Source: Terriglobia bacterium (GTDB lineage Bacteria > Acidobacteriota > Terriglobia > Bryobacterales > Bryobacteraceae). From it: DNA of 53,434 nucleotides. A model generated the notes under the pieces. That model had not been told where the DNA came from. It did no database searches and saw nothing but the letters and a program-made list of their open reading frames with translations. This document shows positions 42,675 to 51,704 of this stretch, piece after piece. Where the stretch lies: positions 1-53,434 of the forward strand of contig JAIQFL010000021.1 of assembly GCA_020073365.1 (NCBI GenBank), in the 5' to 3' direction. Each line of letters starts with the position of its first letter. Position 1 is the first letter of the stretch. Position numbers and translations under genes: made by a program.

Positions 42675-45600
42675 ATGGTCTCTTCGCCGATGGCACCGGC
42701 CGGACATGCACGCATCTTCGTCTCCTACGCCCGCAAGGACGGGGCAGAACTGGCGTTGCGTCTAGAGAAGGATCTGACGGCGGCGGGGTTCGAGGTGTGG
42801 GTCGACACTGAGCGCATCGGCGGCGGCGTGAGTTGGACCGTGGAGATCGAAGAGGCGATTGAACGGGCCCAGGTGGTTCTCGCGCTTCTGACCCCGGGGT
42901 CTTACACTTCCGAGATTTGCCGGGCGGAGCAACTTCGTTCGCTGCGGAAGGGCAAGTGTGTGGTTCCTTTGCTGGCGGCGACGGGATGCGACATTCCGCT
43001 GTATTTGGAAACGAAGAACTACCGCGACTTTAGGCGCGAAGAGGGCTATGCTGCGAGCTACCAGTTACTGCTCGGTGACATCGAAGGGCGCAACGGGACC
43101 GGTCTTGCCGCAGCCTACCGAACCACGCCGACCGCTTACATCAGTGTTCCGCCCACGGTTGTGAACTACGTCCATCGGCCGGAAGCGGTTCGCGCGCTGC
43201 GTGACACGTTGTTCGGGGCGGATGGGCATCGCGCCATCGCGCTGACAGCACTCGAGGGCATGGGCGGCATCGGGAAGACCGTCCTGGCGCAGGCACTGTT
43301 CAAGGACGAGGTGGTCGGGCAGACGTTTCCCGATGGGCTTGTCTGGGTCACGGTGGGCCGGGAACCCACATATGACTTCGCCGCAAGGCTGCGCGAGATC
43401 GCGAGAGTGCTCGGTGGCCCAAGCGACGAAACGGTCGCGCCTGAGACCCTCTACCGGACCACGATCGCCGGCAAGGCCGCCCTGATCGTAATCGATGACA
43501 TCTGGAGCAAGGCCGACCTCGACCCCTTCCTTGCCGAGTCGGCGCGCTCGCGGTTTCTGTTTACCACACGCGACGCTTCGATCGCGCGGTTCAGCGGCGC
43601 GCGGGAGCACAGGATCGATCTGCTGGAGACGCCACAATCGCGCGAACTGCTGGCGCTGTGGGCGGGCCTGGAGGCGGCCCAACTTCCTCCCGCGGGTGAT
43701 GACATCCTTCGCGAGTGCCGCGGTTTGCCGCTGGCATTGTCCACCTTGGGCGCAATGCTGCGCGAGGCGGCACCGGCCGAGTGGGCCGACACCGCCGCAC
43801 TCCTGCACAACGCGGATCTCACCGCCATCGAAGAACAGCTTCCGCCAGGACAGGGGAGTTTCTTCCGCGCCATCGACGTCAGCGTGAAAGCTCTGGAGCC
43901 AAAGATGCAGCAGTGGTACGGAAAGTTAGCCGTTCTGCTGAAGGACATGCCGGCCGCGCTGCCGACTCTGGAAACTCTCTGGAATTGCGGCGAAGCGGAG
44001 GCCCGGCGCATCGGCCGGCGGCTGGCGGACCGGTCGCTGGCGCAGCGCGATGGGGAGAGTAGCATCCGACTGCACGACCTGCAACTGGATTACGTCCGGG
44101 CGTGGTATGCGGACCGGGAGGCGCTTGAATTGATCCACGGCGCGGTCCGGTTGTCCGCGCACGTGATCGAGAAGGACCCGACTCAGTTCGCGTCGCAGGT
44201 GGTGGGGCGGTTGCTGCCGCACCGAAATGCTCCGGCGATTCGGCAGTTCCTCGAGGAAATCGCAGCGGGCGCGCCAAGGCCTTGGATCCGGCCGCTGCAT
44301 CCCGCTCTTCACCCCGCAGGTACGCCGCTGCTACGCACGCTGGAAGGCCACTCCGGATTTGTCTATGGCGTGGCGGTGACGCTGGACGGGAAGCGGGCGG
44401 TTTCCGCGTCTGAGGACAAGACACTGAGGGTGTGGGACCTGGACTCAGGCCGGGTGCTGCACGTGCTGGAGGGCCACTCTGAATCTGTCTATCGCGTAGC
44501 GGTGACGCCGGACGGGAAGCGGGCGGTTTCCGCGTCTCGGGACCACACGATGCGGGTGTGGGACCTGGACACCGGACACGCGCAGCGCACCCTGGAAGGC
44601 CATTCCGATGTTGTCTGTGACGTGGCGGTGACGCCGGACGGGAAGTGGGCAGTCTCCGCGTCCGGGGACCACACGCTGAAGGTGTGGGACCTGGACAACG
44701 GCTACGTGCTGCGCACGCTGGAAGGCCACTCCGATTCTGTCTTTGGCGTATCAGTGACGCCGGACGGCAAGCGTGCGATTTCCGCGTCGGCGGACCACAC
44801 GCTACAGGAGTGGGACCTGGATACCGGCCGCATGTTGTGCACGCTGCGATGCAACGCCGATCCTGTCTGTGTGGCGGTGACTTCCAATGGCAAGCGTGCG
44901 GTTTCCGCGTCGGCGGACACGCTGCAGGTATGGGACCTGGAAACCGCCCGCGTGCTACGCACGCTGCAAAGCAACGCTGATCCTGTCTGTGTGGCGGTAA
45001 CTTCCGATGGCAAGCGTGCGGTTTCCGGGTCTAGGGACAACATCGTGACGGTGTGGGATCTGGACGCTGGCCGCGCGCTGCGCACGCTGGAAGGCCACTC
45101 TGACTCTGTCTGGGGTGTAGCGCTGACTTCGGATGGGAAGCGGGTGGTTTCCGCGTCTTTGGACCGAACGCTGAAAGTGTGGGACCTGGACGCCCCCCGC
45201 GAACTACGCACGTTGGAAGGCCACGCTTATTTTGTCTCTAGCGTGGCGGTGAGTTCGGACGGCAAAAGGGCGGTTTCCGCGTCTGAGGACCGCACGCTCA
45301 AAGTGAGGGACCTGGACACCGGCCGAGCGCTGCGCACGCTGGAAGGCCACTCCAATTCTGTCCATGGCGTGGCGTTGACCCCGGACGGCAACCGAGCGGT
45401 TTCGGCGTCGGCGGACAGCACGCTCAAAGTGTGGGACCTGGACACTGGGAGCGCGCTGCGCACGCTGGCAGGCCATTCTGCTAATGTCTTTGGCGTGGCG
45501 GTGACCCCGGACGGCAAGCGAGCGGTTTCCGCGTCGGCGGACAGCACGCTGAAAGTGTGGGTCCTGGACACCGGGCGTGCGCTGCGCACGCTCGCAGGCC

Positions 45601-46139
45601 ACTCTGGTAATGTCTTTAGCGTGGCGTTGACCCCGGACGGCAAGCGAGCGGTTTCGGCGTCTGAGGACCACACGCTGAAGGTGTGGGACCTGCGCACCGG
45701 CCGTGCGCTGCGCACTCTGGAAGGCCATTCTGGTTCTGTCTCTGGCGTGGCGTTGACCCCAGACGGCAAGCGAGCGGTTTCCTCGTCTGAGGACCACACG
45801 CTGAAGGTGTGGGACCTGGTTACCGGCGCCGCCCTGGAAACGCTGGAAGGCCACTCTGCTCCCGTCTTTGGCGTGGCCGTAACGCCGGATGGGCGGCGAG
45901 CGGTTTCCGCGTCTTGGGACAAAACCTTGAAGGTGTGGGATCTGAACACTGGCCTGCTCATCGCCACATTCCATTGCGATACACGCGCGGCATCCTGCGC
46001 ATTCGTCGATGAGCGGCGCATTGTGGCCGGCGACGAAGGCGGCCGCGTGCATTTCCTCGCGATCGAGGAGGGGGCTCGCGCGTGCGAATCTTCTCAAGCT
46101 ACGGACACGACGAGAACACTGCAGTCGCCCTGCGCCTGA
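42675..46139 (+). CDS. TIR / NB-ARC / WD40 STAND protein, candidate defence sensor
   Basis: 1154 residues in three parts. TIR domain, 10-125: ARIFVSYARKDGAELALRL, FEVWVDTERI, and SYTSEICRAEQLRSL, where Glu85 fits the catalytic Glu of NAD-cleaving TIRs. NB-ARC ATPase, about 165-380: P-loop GMGGIGKT (195-202), Walker B LIVIDDIW (270-277), sensor FLFTTRD, and GLPLAL (350-355). A helical/winged linker reaches residue 555. Then come 13 clear WD40 repeats plus one degenerate (556-1130), enough for two seven-bladed propellers. The build is that of Apaf-1 and plant NLRs with TIR as effector: ligand binding to the propellers should open the ATPase, oligomerise it and activate NAD hydrolysis. Anti-phage action is inferred. 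The 3' end overlaps a second TIR gene. Confidence 0.93.
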   Translation: MVSSPMAPAGHARIFVSYARKDGAELALRLEKDLTAAGFEVWVDTERIGGGVSWTVEIEEAIERAQVVLALLTPGSYTSEICRAEQLRSLRKGKCVVPLLAATGCDIPLYLETKNYRDFRREEGYAASYQLLLGDIEGRNGTGLAAAYRTTPTAYISVPPTVVNYVHRPEAVRALRDTLFGADGHRAIALTALEGMGGIGKTVLAQALFKDEVVGQTFPDGLVWVTVGREPTYDFAARLREIARVLGGPSDETVAPETLYRTTIAGKAALIVIDDIWSKADLDPFLAESARSRFLFTTRDASIARFSGAREHRIDLLETPQSRELLALWAGLEAAQLPPAGDDILRECRGLPLALSTLGAMLREAAPAEWADTAALLHNADLTAIEEQLPPGQGSFFRAIDVSVKALEPKMQQWYGKLAVLLKDMPAALPTLETLWNCGEAEARRIGRRLADRSLAQRDGESSIRLHDLQLDYVRAWYADREALELIHGAVRLSAHVIEKDPTQFASQVVGRLLPHRNAPAIRQFLEEIAAGAPRPWIRPLHPALHPAGTPLLRTLEGHSGFVYGVAVTLDGKRAVSASEDKTLRVWDLDSGRVLHVLEGHSESVYRVAVTPDGKRAVSASRDHTMRVWDLDTGHAQRTLEGHSDVVCDVAVTPDGKWAVSASGDHTLKVWDLDNGYVLRTLEGHSDSVFGVSVTPDGKRAISASADHTLQEWDLDTGRMLCTLRCNADPVCVAVTSNGKRAVSASADTLQVWDLETARVLRTLQSNADPVCVAVTSDGKRAVSGSRDNIVTVWDLDAGRALRTLEGHSDSVWGVALTSDGKRVVSASLDRTLKVWDLDAPRELRTLEGHAYFVSSVAVSSDGKRAVSASEDRTLKVRDLDTGRALRTLEGHSNSVHGVALTPDGNRAVSASADSTLKVWDLDTGSALRTLAGHSANVFGVAVTPDGKRAVSASADSTLKVWVLDTGRALRTLAGHSGNVFSVALTPDGKRAVSASEDHTLKVWDLRTGRALRTLEGHSGSVSGVALTPDGKRAVSSSEDHTLKVWDLVTGAALETLEGHSAPVFGVAVTPDGRRAVSASWDKTLKVWDLNTGLLIATFHCDTRAASCAFVDERRIVAGDEGGRVHFLAIEEGARACESSQATDTTRTLQSPCA
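44341..45975. repeat. Tandem WD40-coding repeats of about 126 bases
   Basis: Thirteen units of about 42 codons with strongly conserved DNA such as GTGTGGGACCTGGACACC, GGAAGGCCACTC and GCGGTTTCCGCGTC. The conservation at synonymous sites implies recent amplification or gene conversion. Two units (about 44845-45065) have lost the GHS turn and read NADPVCVAVTS. Confidence 0.9.
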
Positions 46140-46240
46140 AATCCGATCTCGAACGCCGCGCCCACGAAGTGTGGTTCGACGTGGACCGGCTCAAGCCGGG
46201 CGCGGATTGGGAACGCGCACTCAGCGGCGATCGCTCGCGA
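46082..46240 (+). pseudogene. Truncated second TIR-domain gene
   Basis: From GTG 46082, overlapping the end of the STAND gene in another frame, the translation RIFSSYGHDENTAVALRLKS, DLERRAHEVWFDVDRLKPGA, DWERAL matches the first half of a TIR domain. The homology stops at about 46230, where permease sequence begins in another frame. The original arrangement was probably a STAND gene followed by, and overlapping, a second TIR gene. Confidence 0.8.
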
Positions 46241-46252
46241 TTCGGTGAAGGG

Positions 46253-46460
46253 TGGGGCGGGCGGGTATCGCGATCGGCGTGTTGGCGACGACGATCTCCA
46301 GCCGCCTGCGGGAGCGCTTCCTGTTTGGGGTCCATGCCATGGATGGCGCTACCTTGGTGGGCGTGGTGGGTTGTTGCTTGCGGTTCTGCTGGCTGGGACG
46401 TACGTGCCGGCACGGCGGGCGCTGCGCGTGGCTCCTATGGTTGCGCTGAGGGAGGAGTGA
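46253..46460 (+). pseudogene. C-terminal scrap of an ADOP/MacB-type permease
   Basis: The last membrane segment and tail of an FtsX-like permease: GIAIGVLATTISSRLRERFL and FGVHAMDGATLVGVV in one frame, then LLLAVLLAGTYVPARRALRV and APMVALREE-stop in the next, so one frameshift near 46370. The PARRA..V.PMVALR ending is typical of acidobacterial duplicated orphan permeases. Nothing of the upstream 700 or so residues remains. Confidence 0.8.
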
Positions 46461-46465
46461 CTTTC

Positions 46466-46559
46466 GCAGAATATAGTGACAGGCAACACTGTCCGGCCCA
46501 TGGGGCACCCCGTGCAAAATCGGCGCCTTCGACAGCGGAACCCTGTCACCATATTTTGC
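46466..46559. repeat. Short element with 18-base inverted ends
   Basis: GCAGAATATAGTGACAGG (46466-46483) and its near reverse complement at 46542-46559 (16 of 18 match) flank 58 bases. It could fold into a long hairpin or be a MITE-like element. It lies just upstream of the sulfatase promoter. Confidence 0.65.
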
Positions 46560-46574
46560 AGGAGTTCCAAGGTC

Positions 46575-46580
46575 TATACT
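46575..46580 (+). promoter_or_regulatory. -10 element of the sulfatase gene
   Basis: TATACT ends seven bases before the sulfatase ATG, and no ribosome binding site intervenes, pointing to a leaderless message. The -35 would fall in the right arm of the inverted element. Confidence 0.45.
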
Positions 46581-46587
46581 GCCTTAC

Positions 46588-48018
46588 ATGGCATCGAGAA
46601 AACCGTCGTGGGGACCGACCCGTCGAGAGTTGCTGGCGGCGGTTCCGCCGGCCATGTCGGCCGCTCAGACTCGCGGCAACGCGGACGCCCGCCGTCCCAA
46701 CATCATTCTGATCATCTCGGACCAGTTTCGAGCCGACTGCATCGGCGCCCTGGGCGTGAACCCCATGAACCTGACGCCGAACCTCGATCGGATGGCCGGG
46801 CGCGGCGTGCTATTCACGTCCGCGTTTTGCAACCAGCCGGTTTGTGCACCGGCCCGAGGCTCCATCTTTACGGGGCAATACCCCAGCCGGCACGGCGTCT
46901 GGCGCAATGGAATCGGACTGCCCGAGAGCGCCACCACTCTGGCCACCACGCTGGGGCAGCAGGGATATTCCGCGAATTACATCGGGAAGTGGCACCTTGC
47001 GCCAAACGAAGGGACCACCGGACGGGGCGCCGTGGCGCCGGCCCATCGGGGCGGTTTCAACGATCTGTGGGAAGGCGCGAACGCGCTGGAATGGACTTCC
47101 CACGCCTACGAAGGCGAACTGTACGATAACGATGGCACGCCGATCCGCTTCTCCGGCCAGTACCGAGCGGACTTCCTGACGGAACGCGCACAAGGCTTCC
47201 TGCGCTCCGCCAAATCGCCGTTCCTGTTGACGTTGTCGTACCTCGAGGTGCATCACCAGAACGACACCGACACGTTCGATCCGCCCAAGGAGTTCGCCAA
47301 ACGCTATCCGAATCCTTTTATTCCCCAGGACCTCCGGCCGCTTCCCGGATCGTGGCCCAGCCAGTTATCGGACTACTTCGCGTGTGTGGCGAAGATGGAT
47401 GAGACCGTCGGGACCATCCGCAAAACGCTGGCCGAGACCGGCCTCGACCAGAATACGATTCTGGCCTTCTCGAGCGATCACTCCTGCCACTTCAAGACCC
47501 GCAACACGGAGTACAAACGGAGCCCGCACGAGAGCTCGATTCACATCCCACTCATCATCGAAGGACCCGGATTCAATCGATCGGCGGGGGTGCCGGAGCT
47601 GGTCAGCCAGGTGGACCTGGCGCCGACGCTGCTGGAAGCGGCGGGCGTCACCGTGCCGGCATCCATGCAGGGCCACAGCATCCTGCCGCTTCTGGACCGT
47701 CGCACAGAAGGTTGGCGCAACGAAGTCTATTTCGAGATGTCGGAGTTTGTGACCGGAAGGGGCTTGCGAACCCCGCAGTATACCTACGCGGTGATGGCGC
47801 CGAAGCGGCCGGGCTGGAGGGCCGTACCGTCGGCCGATCAATATGTGGAGTACATACTCTACGATCTGGCCGCCGATCCTTACCAGCAGGTCAATCTGGC
47901 CGGGCGGTCGCAGTATCGGACGATCGCGGAGGAATTGCGCCAGCGCCTGCTGGAGCGCATCCGCGAGGCCAGCGGGGCCACGTCGGCGATTGAGCCGTGC
48001 TGGTTCCCGTATTCGTGA
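46588..48018 (+). CDS. Exported type I sulfatase
   Basis: 476 residues of the alkaline-phosphatase-like sulfatase family. The N-terminus has a TRRELLAAVPPAM stretch suggestive of Tat export. Motifs: NIILIISDQFRADCIG (metal Asp45), the modification site CAPAR (86-90) where Cys is converted to formylglycine, TGQYPSRHGV, YIGKWHL, and SSDHSCHFKTRNTEYKRSPH near the metal site. It should remove sulfate esters from carbohydrates or other organic sulfates, giving free sulfate that CysDN could activate. Downstream is a strong terminator. Confidence 0.95.
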   Translation: MASRKPSWGPTRRELLAAVPPAMSAAQTRGNADARRPNIILIISDQFRADCIGALGVNPMNLTPNLDRMAGRGVLFTSAFCNQPVCAPARGSIFTGQYPSRHGVWRNGIGLPESATTLATTLGQQGYSANYIGKWHLAPNEGTTGRGAVAPAHRGGFNDLWEGANALEWTSHAYEGELYDNDGTPIRFSGQYRADFLTERAQGFLRSAKSPFLLTLSYLEVHHQNDTDTFDPPKEFAKRYPNPFIPQDLRPLPGSWPSQLSDYFACVAKMDETVGTIRKTLAETGLDQNTILAFSSDHSCHFKTRNTEYKRSPHESSIHIPLIIEGPGFNRSAGVPELVSQVDLAPTLLEAAGVTVPASMQGHSILPLLDRRTEGWRNEVYFEMSEFVTGRGLRTPQYTYAVMAPKRPGWRAVPSADQYVEYILYDLAADPYQQVNLAGRSQYRTIAEELRQRLLERIREASGATSAIEPCWFPYS

Positions 48019-48036
48019 CATGCGGGACAAATAGGA

Positions 48037-48073
48037 AGGGCCGGTTTCCCGGGGAGGAAACCGGCCCTCTGTT
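48037..48073. terminator. Intrinsic terminator, probably bidirectional
   Basis: A perfect 13-base-pair stem, AGGGCCGGTTTCC (48037-48049) and GGAAACCGGCCCT (48056-48068), with a six-base loop followed by CTGTTT. It lies between the convergent sulfatase and receptor genes. Confidence 0.85.
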
Positions 48074-48092
48074 TGGAGTCAAGAAGCAAGCC

Positions 48093-48114
48093 ACACAGGC
48101 AGGAATGCCTGTGT
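48093..48114. repeat. Palindromic repeat, family A, perfect copy
   Basis: Arms ACACAGGCA and TGCCTGTGT around GGAA, three bases beyond the stop codon of the receptor gene. Other members are at 5041-5062 and 26148-26172. Confidence 0.9.
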
Positions 48115-48117
48115 CAC

Positions 48118-51100
48118 CTAGAAGTAGAGCTTCAAGCCCAACTGAATATTTCGCGCATTCTGCACCTGCCCGGTAATCTGGCCGAAGCTGGTCGGGCTCG
48201 TAATATCCCGGCCCGGAGGGCCCCAACTGGCGTGGTTGAAGGCGTTGAAAAACTCGGCTCGGAACTGAAGGTACTTGGACTCCGTAAAGTTGAACTTCTT
48301 GCCAATAGAGGCATCGAAGTTGAAGAAGCTCGGAGCGCGCAAGGTGCCTACTCCGGCTGAGCCGAGCGTGCCGACGGCCGGGACGCCGAAGGCGCAAGTG
48401 CCGTTGTCCACACCGGCCACGCAGAAGTTCGACGCCGTCACCACGCCGAAGAACTGATCCACGGTTTGCGACGTGATTTGATACGGCCGATAGGCGTTCG
48501 CGCGTACGTTGCCGCGAGGCGTCCGGCCACCCGTGTTCGCGGAACTCGCAGTAGCCGTTACCGGGAATCCCGAGTGGGCGTTCATGAAGTAGTCAACCGA
48601 CCAACCGCCGGCCACCAAGTCCGCCGCGCGGCTCCAGTTTGAGCCCATCATCCTACCCTTGCCGAACGGCAAATCGTACACCCCGCCGATTGAACCGTTT
48701 TGCCGCGAATCGAAGCAGGCCGGGCCTTTGTTGGCCTGCCGGTTGTACGCATCCTGCCAGTACGCGCCGTCGCTATTCACGCTCGCGCAGCCGTAGTAGC
48801 CGAGATTGTCCATGATGCTCTTACTCCAGACGTAAAAGCCAGTCAGCGTCAGGCCGCCGCTCAAACGATGGCGTCCGCTCACCTGCAAGGCGTTGTAGCT
48901 CATGCGTGCGGCCGATTCCGTGAGTGCGATGTTGTTCACGTTGGGCAGCGAGAGGGCCAGCGGACGGCGGCTGTCGGCGGGCGCCCAGTTCGCTACCGGA
49001 CCCACGCCGGCCAGCGGGTTGTTAGCTTCGTGCGGATCGACGAGGTGAGTGCCGATCTGCCCTACATACGCGAGGGTCATCGAAGTCGCCTTGTCGAACT
49101 GGTATTCCACCGTGGCGTTGAATTGCTGCGTGAACTGCGGCCGCAGTTGCATATCCCAGGCGCGGCCCTGGAAGTACGGATTGGCGCCGGTCTTGGGGCT
49201 GTCCAGTGTACCTGTGGAGGGTGTGTCCGAGAAGCCCACGCGGATGTCGCCCGGCGTCCGGGGGTCGAAGTTCACGTTGGCTTCGAAGAAGAACGGCGGA
49301 TTCAACGGCAGGCGAAGATTGGCGCCCGTGCCTTCGAGGAAGGTCGACATGGCGTAGCCCGCGCGGACGACCAGTTTGGTGGTCGGATTCCACGCGAGGC
49401 CCACGCGGGGTTCGAACTGCTTGTAATAAGCATCGTAGAGCGCGCGGCTGTTGCCGTTCTTGCCGGCATACAGCAACTGGCCGGTATATGTATTGATGTT
49501 CACCTGGCGATCCGCCACCTCGTAGATGGGCTGCGTGTATTCCCAACGAAGGCCCAGGTTCACGGTGAAATTACGTCCCACTTTCCAGTCGTCCTGAATG
49601 AAGAGCGCGTCGCGCCAGTGGCGATGTCCCCACTTGCCGACCACCGCGCCGCGCCCCTTCGATATGAGCGTGTTCAGAAGGAAGTCGCCGTACGGGATGC
49701 CGGAGTACGTGCCGTCGAAAGTAAATATTCCCAGTGCGCCATTATTGCCAGCGTAGTAGCGATTCTGCCGGTAGCGAACCGCCTGACCGCCCAGTCTCAA
49801 GAAGTGGGAGCCCTTTTGCCAGGTCAGGTTCTCGCCGTAGGAAATCTTGTTATCGACCTCCCGGCCGATGGAGGCACCCGCGCCGATTCCGCTCAGGCCG
49901 CTGCCCAGCGCTACCGAACTCAATCCGGGAACCGGTTGTCCGCCGCCGATGCCGAACTTCGAGTTGCCGTCGGCGCCCAACAGCCCGCTCCAATCGATGG
50001 GAATGCCCTCGTCAATGTGCACGCGTGTATAGCCGATCCGCGCTTCACTGATGACTCTGGACGAGATTGTGCGGGTCCAGATCAAAACGGCGCTCTGAGT
50101 GGGAGCGAAGTTGCCGCTGGTCAGGAACACGGGCAGCGCGGCAGCAGACCCCACATTTTGGTAGTCGCTTACCGACCACCGCGCCGAAATGCTGTCTTTG
50201 TCCGAGGGACGGAAATCTCCCTTGATGTCACCTTGCTTGTTCGAAAGGCGGTTGGCCTGGGTAGAGAGATAGTTGCTGGAGATTCCCAAGACACCAGTGC
50301 CGGCGTTATTCGCCAGCGGATAGAGATTGGGGCTGGAGAACAGCTTTTGAGCTACGGGATTGGTAATGCGCGAAGCTGGGATCAGGTTGCCTGGAAACGG
50401 TGTCCTGGAAGCCAGATCCGGCCCGGTGTTCGGATCTTTCACCACCTGGTTCGATTTGACGAGGAAGTCGGAGAGATCCCCCGTGCGCCACGCCGCGGGT
50501 GCCACGGTGGCAGTTGCGGCTCCCGAAGTGCGTTGCTCAGTGCCTTCGTAGTCAACGAAGAAGAAGAGCTTGTTCTTGATGACCGGCCCGCCAAAGGTGC
50601 CGCCAAAAATGTTCCTGCGAAGCGGAGCCCGCGGCGTCTTGTTGCGATTGTTGAAGAAACCGTTGGCGTCGAGTTTTTGATTGCGCAGGAACTCGAAGGC
50701 GTTACCGTGAAACTGGTTGGTTCCGCTCTTGAGCGTGCTGTTCACGATCGCCCCGCCGACGTTGCCGAACTCGGAGGAGCCGTTTCCGGTGATGACTTTC
50801 ACCTCTTCGAGGGCGTCCACATTCGGCTGGTAACCGATGCGATTATCAATGGAATCGTTATTGTCGATTCCGTCCAAGAGAAAGTTGTTGGTCTGTTCGC
50901 GGTTGCCGTTCACCTGCGGACGGCTGCCCGAACCCTGCACTCGCCCGGACGTGTTCATGGCGTTGGGGCTGGTGGAAATCGCCCCGGGAATGAGCTGCGT
51001 CAGGCTGGCGAAATTGCGCCCGTTCAACGGGATCGAACTCAGTTTCTCCGCGCTGAGCGAGTCGCCTGTGGCCGTGGATTCGGTCTGCAGGATCGGCGCA

Positions 51101-51456
51101 ATGGCCGTGATCTCGACCGACTGCGTGATTTCGCCGACCTCCAGTTTGACCTCCACCTTGGCAATCTGATTCACCTCCAGAGTGAAGGGGCCCAACAGGA
51201 CCTTCTTGAAGCCTGCCGCTTCGGCGGATATCGTGTAAGGGCCGATCGGCAGGAACACCAGGTTGTAAACTCCCGCTTCATTGGTGGTGGTCGGATAGGT
51301 CACGTTGGTGCCCGTGTTGGTTGCGACGACCTTTACGTTGGCTACCACGGAGTTGCTGGGATCGGTGACCGTACCGGTGATCGATCCGGTAATGGTCTGC
51401 GCCGTGAGCGCAGACGCGCATAAAACCGCAAGAATCGTTAGTTTCAATCGAATCAT
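48118..51456 (-). CDS. Oar-like TonB-dependent outer-membrane receptor
   Basis: About 1112 residues from ATG 51454-51456, with AAGGGG six bases upstream. Signal peptide (IRLKLTILAVLCASALTAQ), carboxypeptidase-regulatory-like domain (TITGSITGTVTDPSNSVVAN), plug domain (about 115-260, with SIPLNGRNFASLTQLIPGA and FLLDGIDNNDSIDNRIG), then a large beta-barrel ending in the canonical aromatic RNIQLGLKLYF. It imports or binds an unknown large substrate such as a glycan or peptide. This is the intact counterpart of the pseudogene at 19167. The neighbouring sulfatase hints at sulfated glycans as substrate, by proximity only. Confidence 0.94.
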   Translation of the reverse strand: MIRLKLTILAVLCASALTAQTITGSITGTVTDPSNSVVANVKVVATNTGTNVTYPTTTNEAGVYNLVFLPIGPYTISAEAAGFKKVLLGPFTLEVNQIAKVEVKLEVGEITQSVEITAIAPILQTESTATGDSLSAEKLSSIPLNGRNFASLTQLIPGAISTSPNAMNTSGRVQGSGSRPQVNGNREQTNNFLLDGIDNNDSIDNRIGYQPNVDALEEVKVITGNGSSEFGNVGGAIVNSTLKSGTNQFHGNAFEFLRNQKLDANGFFNNRNKTPRAPLRRNIFGGTFGGPVIKNKLFFFVDYEGTEQRTSGAATATVAPAAWRTGDLSDFLVKSNQVVKDPNTGPDLASRTPFPGNLIPASRITNPVAQKLFSSPNLYPLANNAGTGVLGISSNYLSTQANRLSNKQGDIKGDFRPSDKDSISARWSVSDYQNVGSAAALPVFLTSGNFAPTQSAVLIWTRTISSRVISEARIGYTRVHIDEGIPIDWSGLLGADGNSKFGIGGGQPVPGLSSVALGSGLSGIGAGASIGREVDNKISYGENLTWQKGSHFLRLGGQAVRYRQNRYYAGNNGALGIFTFDGTYSGIPYGDFLLNTLISKGRGAVVGKWGHRHWRDALFIQDDWKVGRNFTVNLGLRWEYTQPIYEVADRQVNINTYTGQLLYAGKNGNSRALYDAYYKQFEPRVGLAWNPTTKLVVRAGYAMSTFLEGTGANLRLPLNPPFFFEANVNFDPRTPGDIRVGFSDTPSTGTLDSPKTGANPYFQGRAWDMQLRPQFTQQFNATVEYQFDKATSMTLAYVGQIGTHLVDPHEANNPLAGVGPVANWAPADSRRPLALSLPNVNNIALTESAARMSYNALQVSGRHRLSGGLTLTGFYVWSKSIMDNLGYYGCASVNSDGAYWQDAYNRQANKGPACFDSRQNGSIGGVYDLPFGKGRMMGSNWSRAADLVAGGWSVDYFMNAHSGFPVTATASSANTGGRTPRGNVRANAYRPYQITSQTVDQFFGVVTASNFCVAGVDNGTCAFGVPAVGTLGSAGVGTLRAPSFFNFDASIGKKFNFTESKYLQFRAEFFNAFNHASWGPPGRDITSPTSFGQITGQVQNARNIQLGLKLYF

Positions 51457-51704
51457 AAACACCCCTTTTTATACCTGTTTGCTTGATTCTGCGCTTGGAC
51501 CGTGGAAAAGTCAAGCTTCGGAACGGCCGGAGATAGCGTTACATCTTGCGAAGCACAACTACTACGGCGGCAGGAGTTTATAGGCCGGTGCTGGTTCCCG
51601 ATTTTCACAGACTCTGCTACGGTTTTTGGAATCGGCCGGCGGCTGGCGGCTTGCCGGCAAAGGCCGGTGCCCGCTGGTTTGTGCGGTCAAGCTATAATCG
51701 AACC

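Noticed and set aside
44341-45975. Regular repeats as a possible CRISPR array
   Set aside because: The units are coding, 126 bases long and without unique spacers.
45204-46097. Long open frames on the minus strand across the WD40 region
   Set aside because: They mirror the periodic plus-strand WD40 repeats, have Arg/His-rich composition and no independent start signals.
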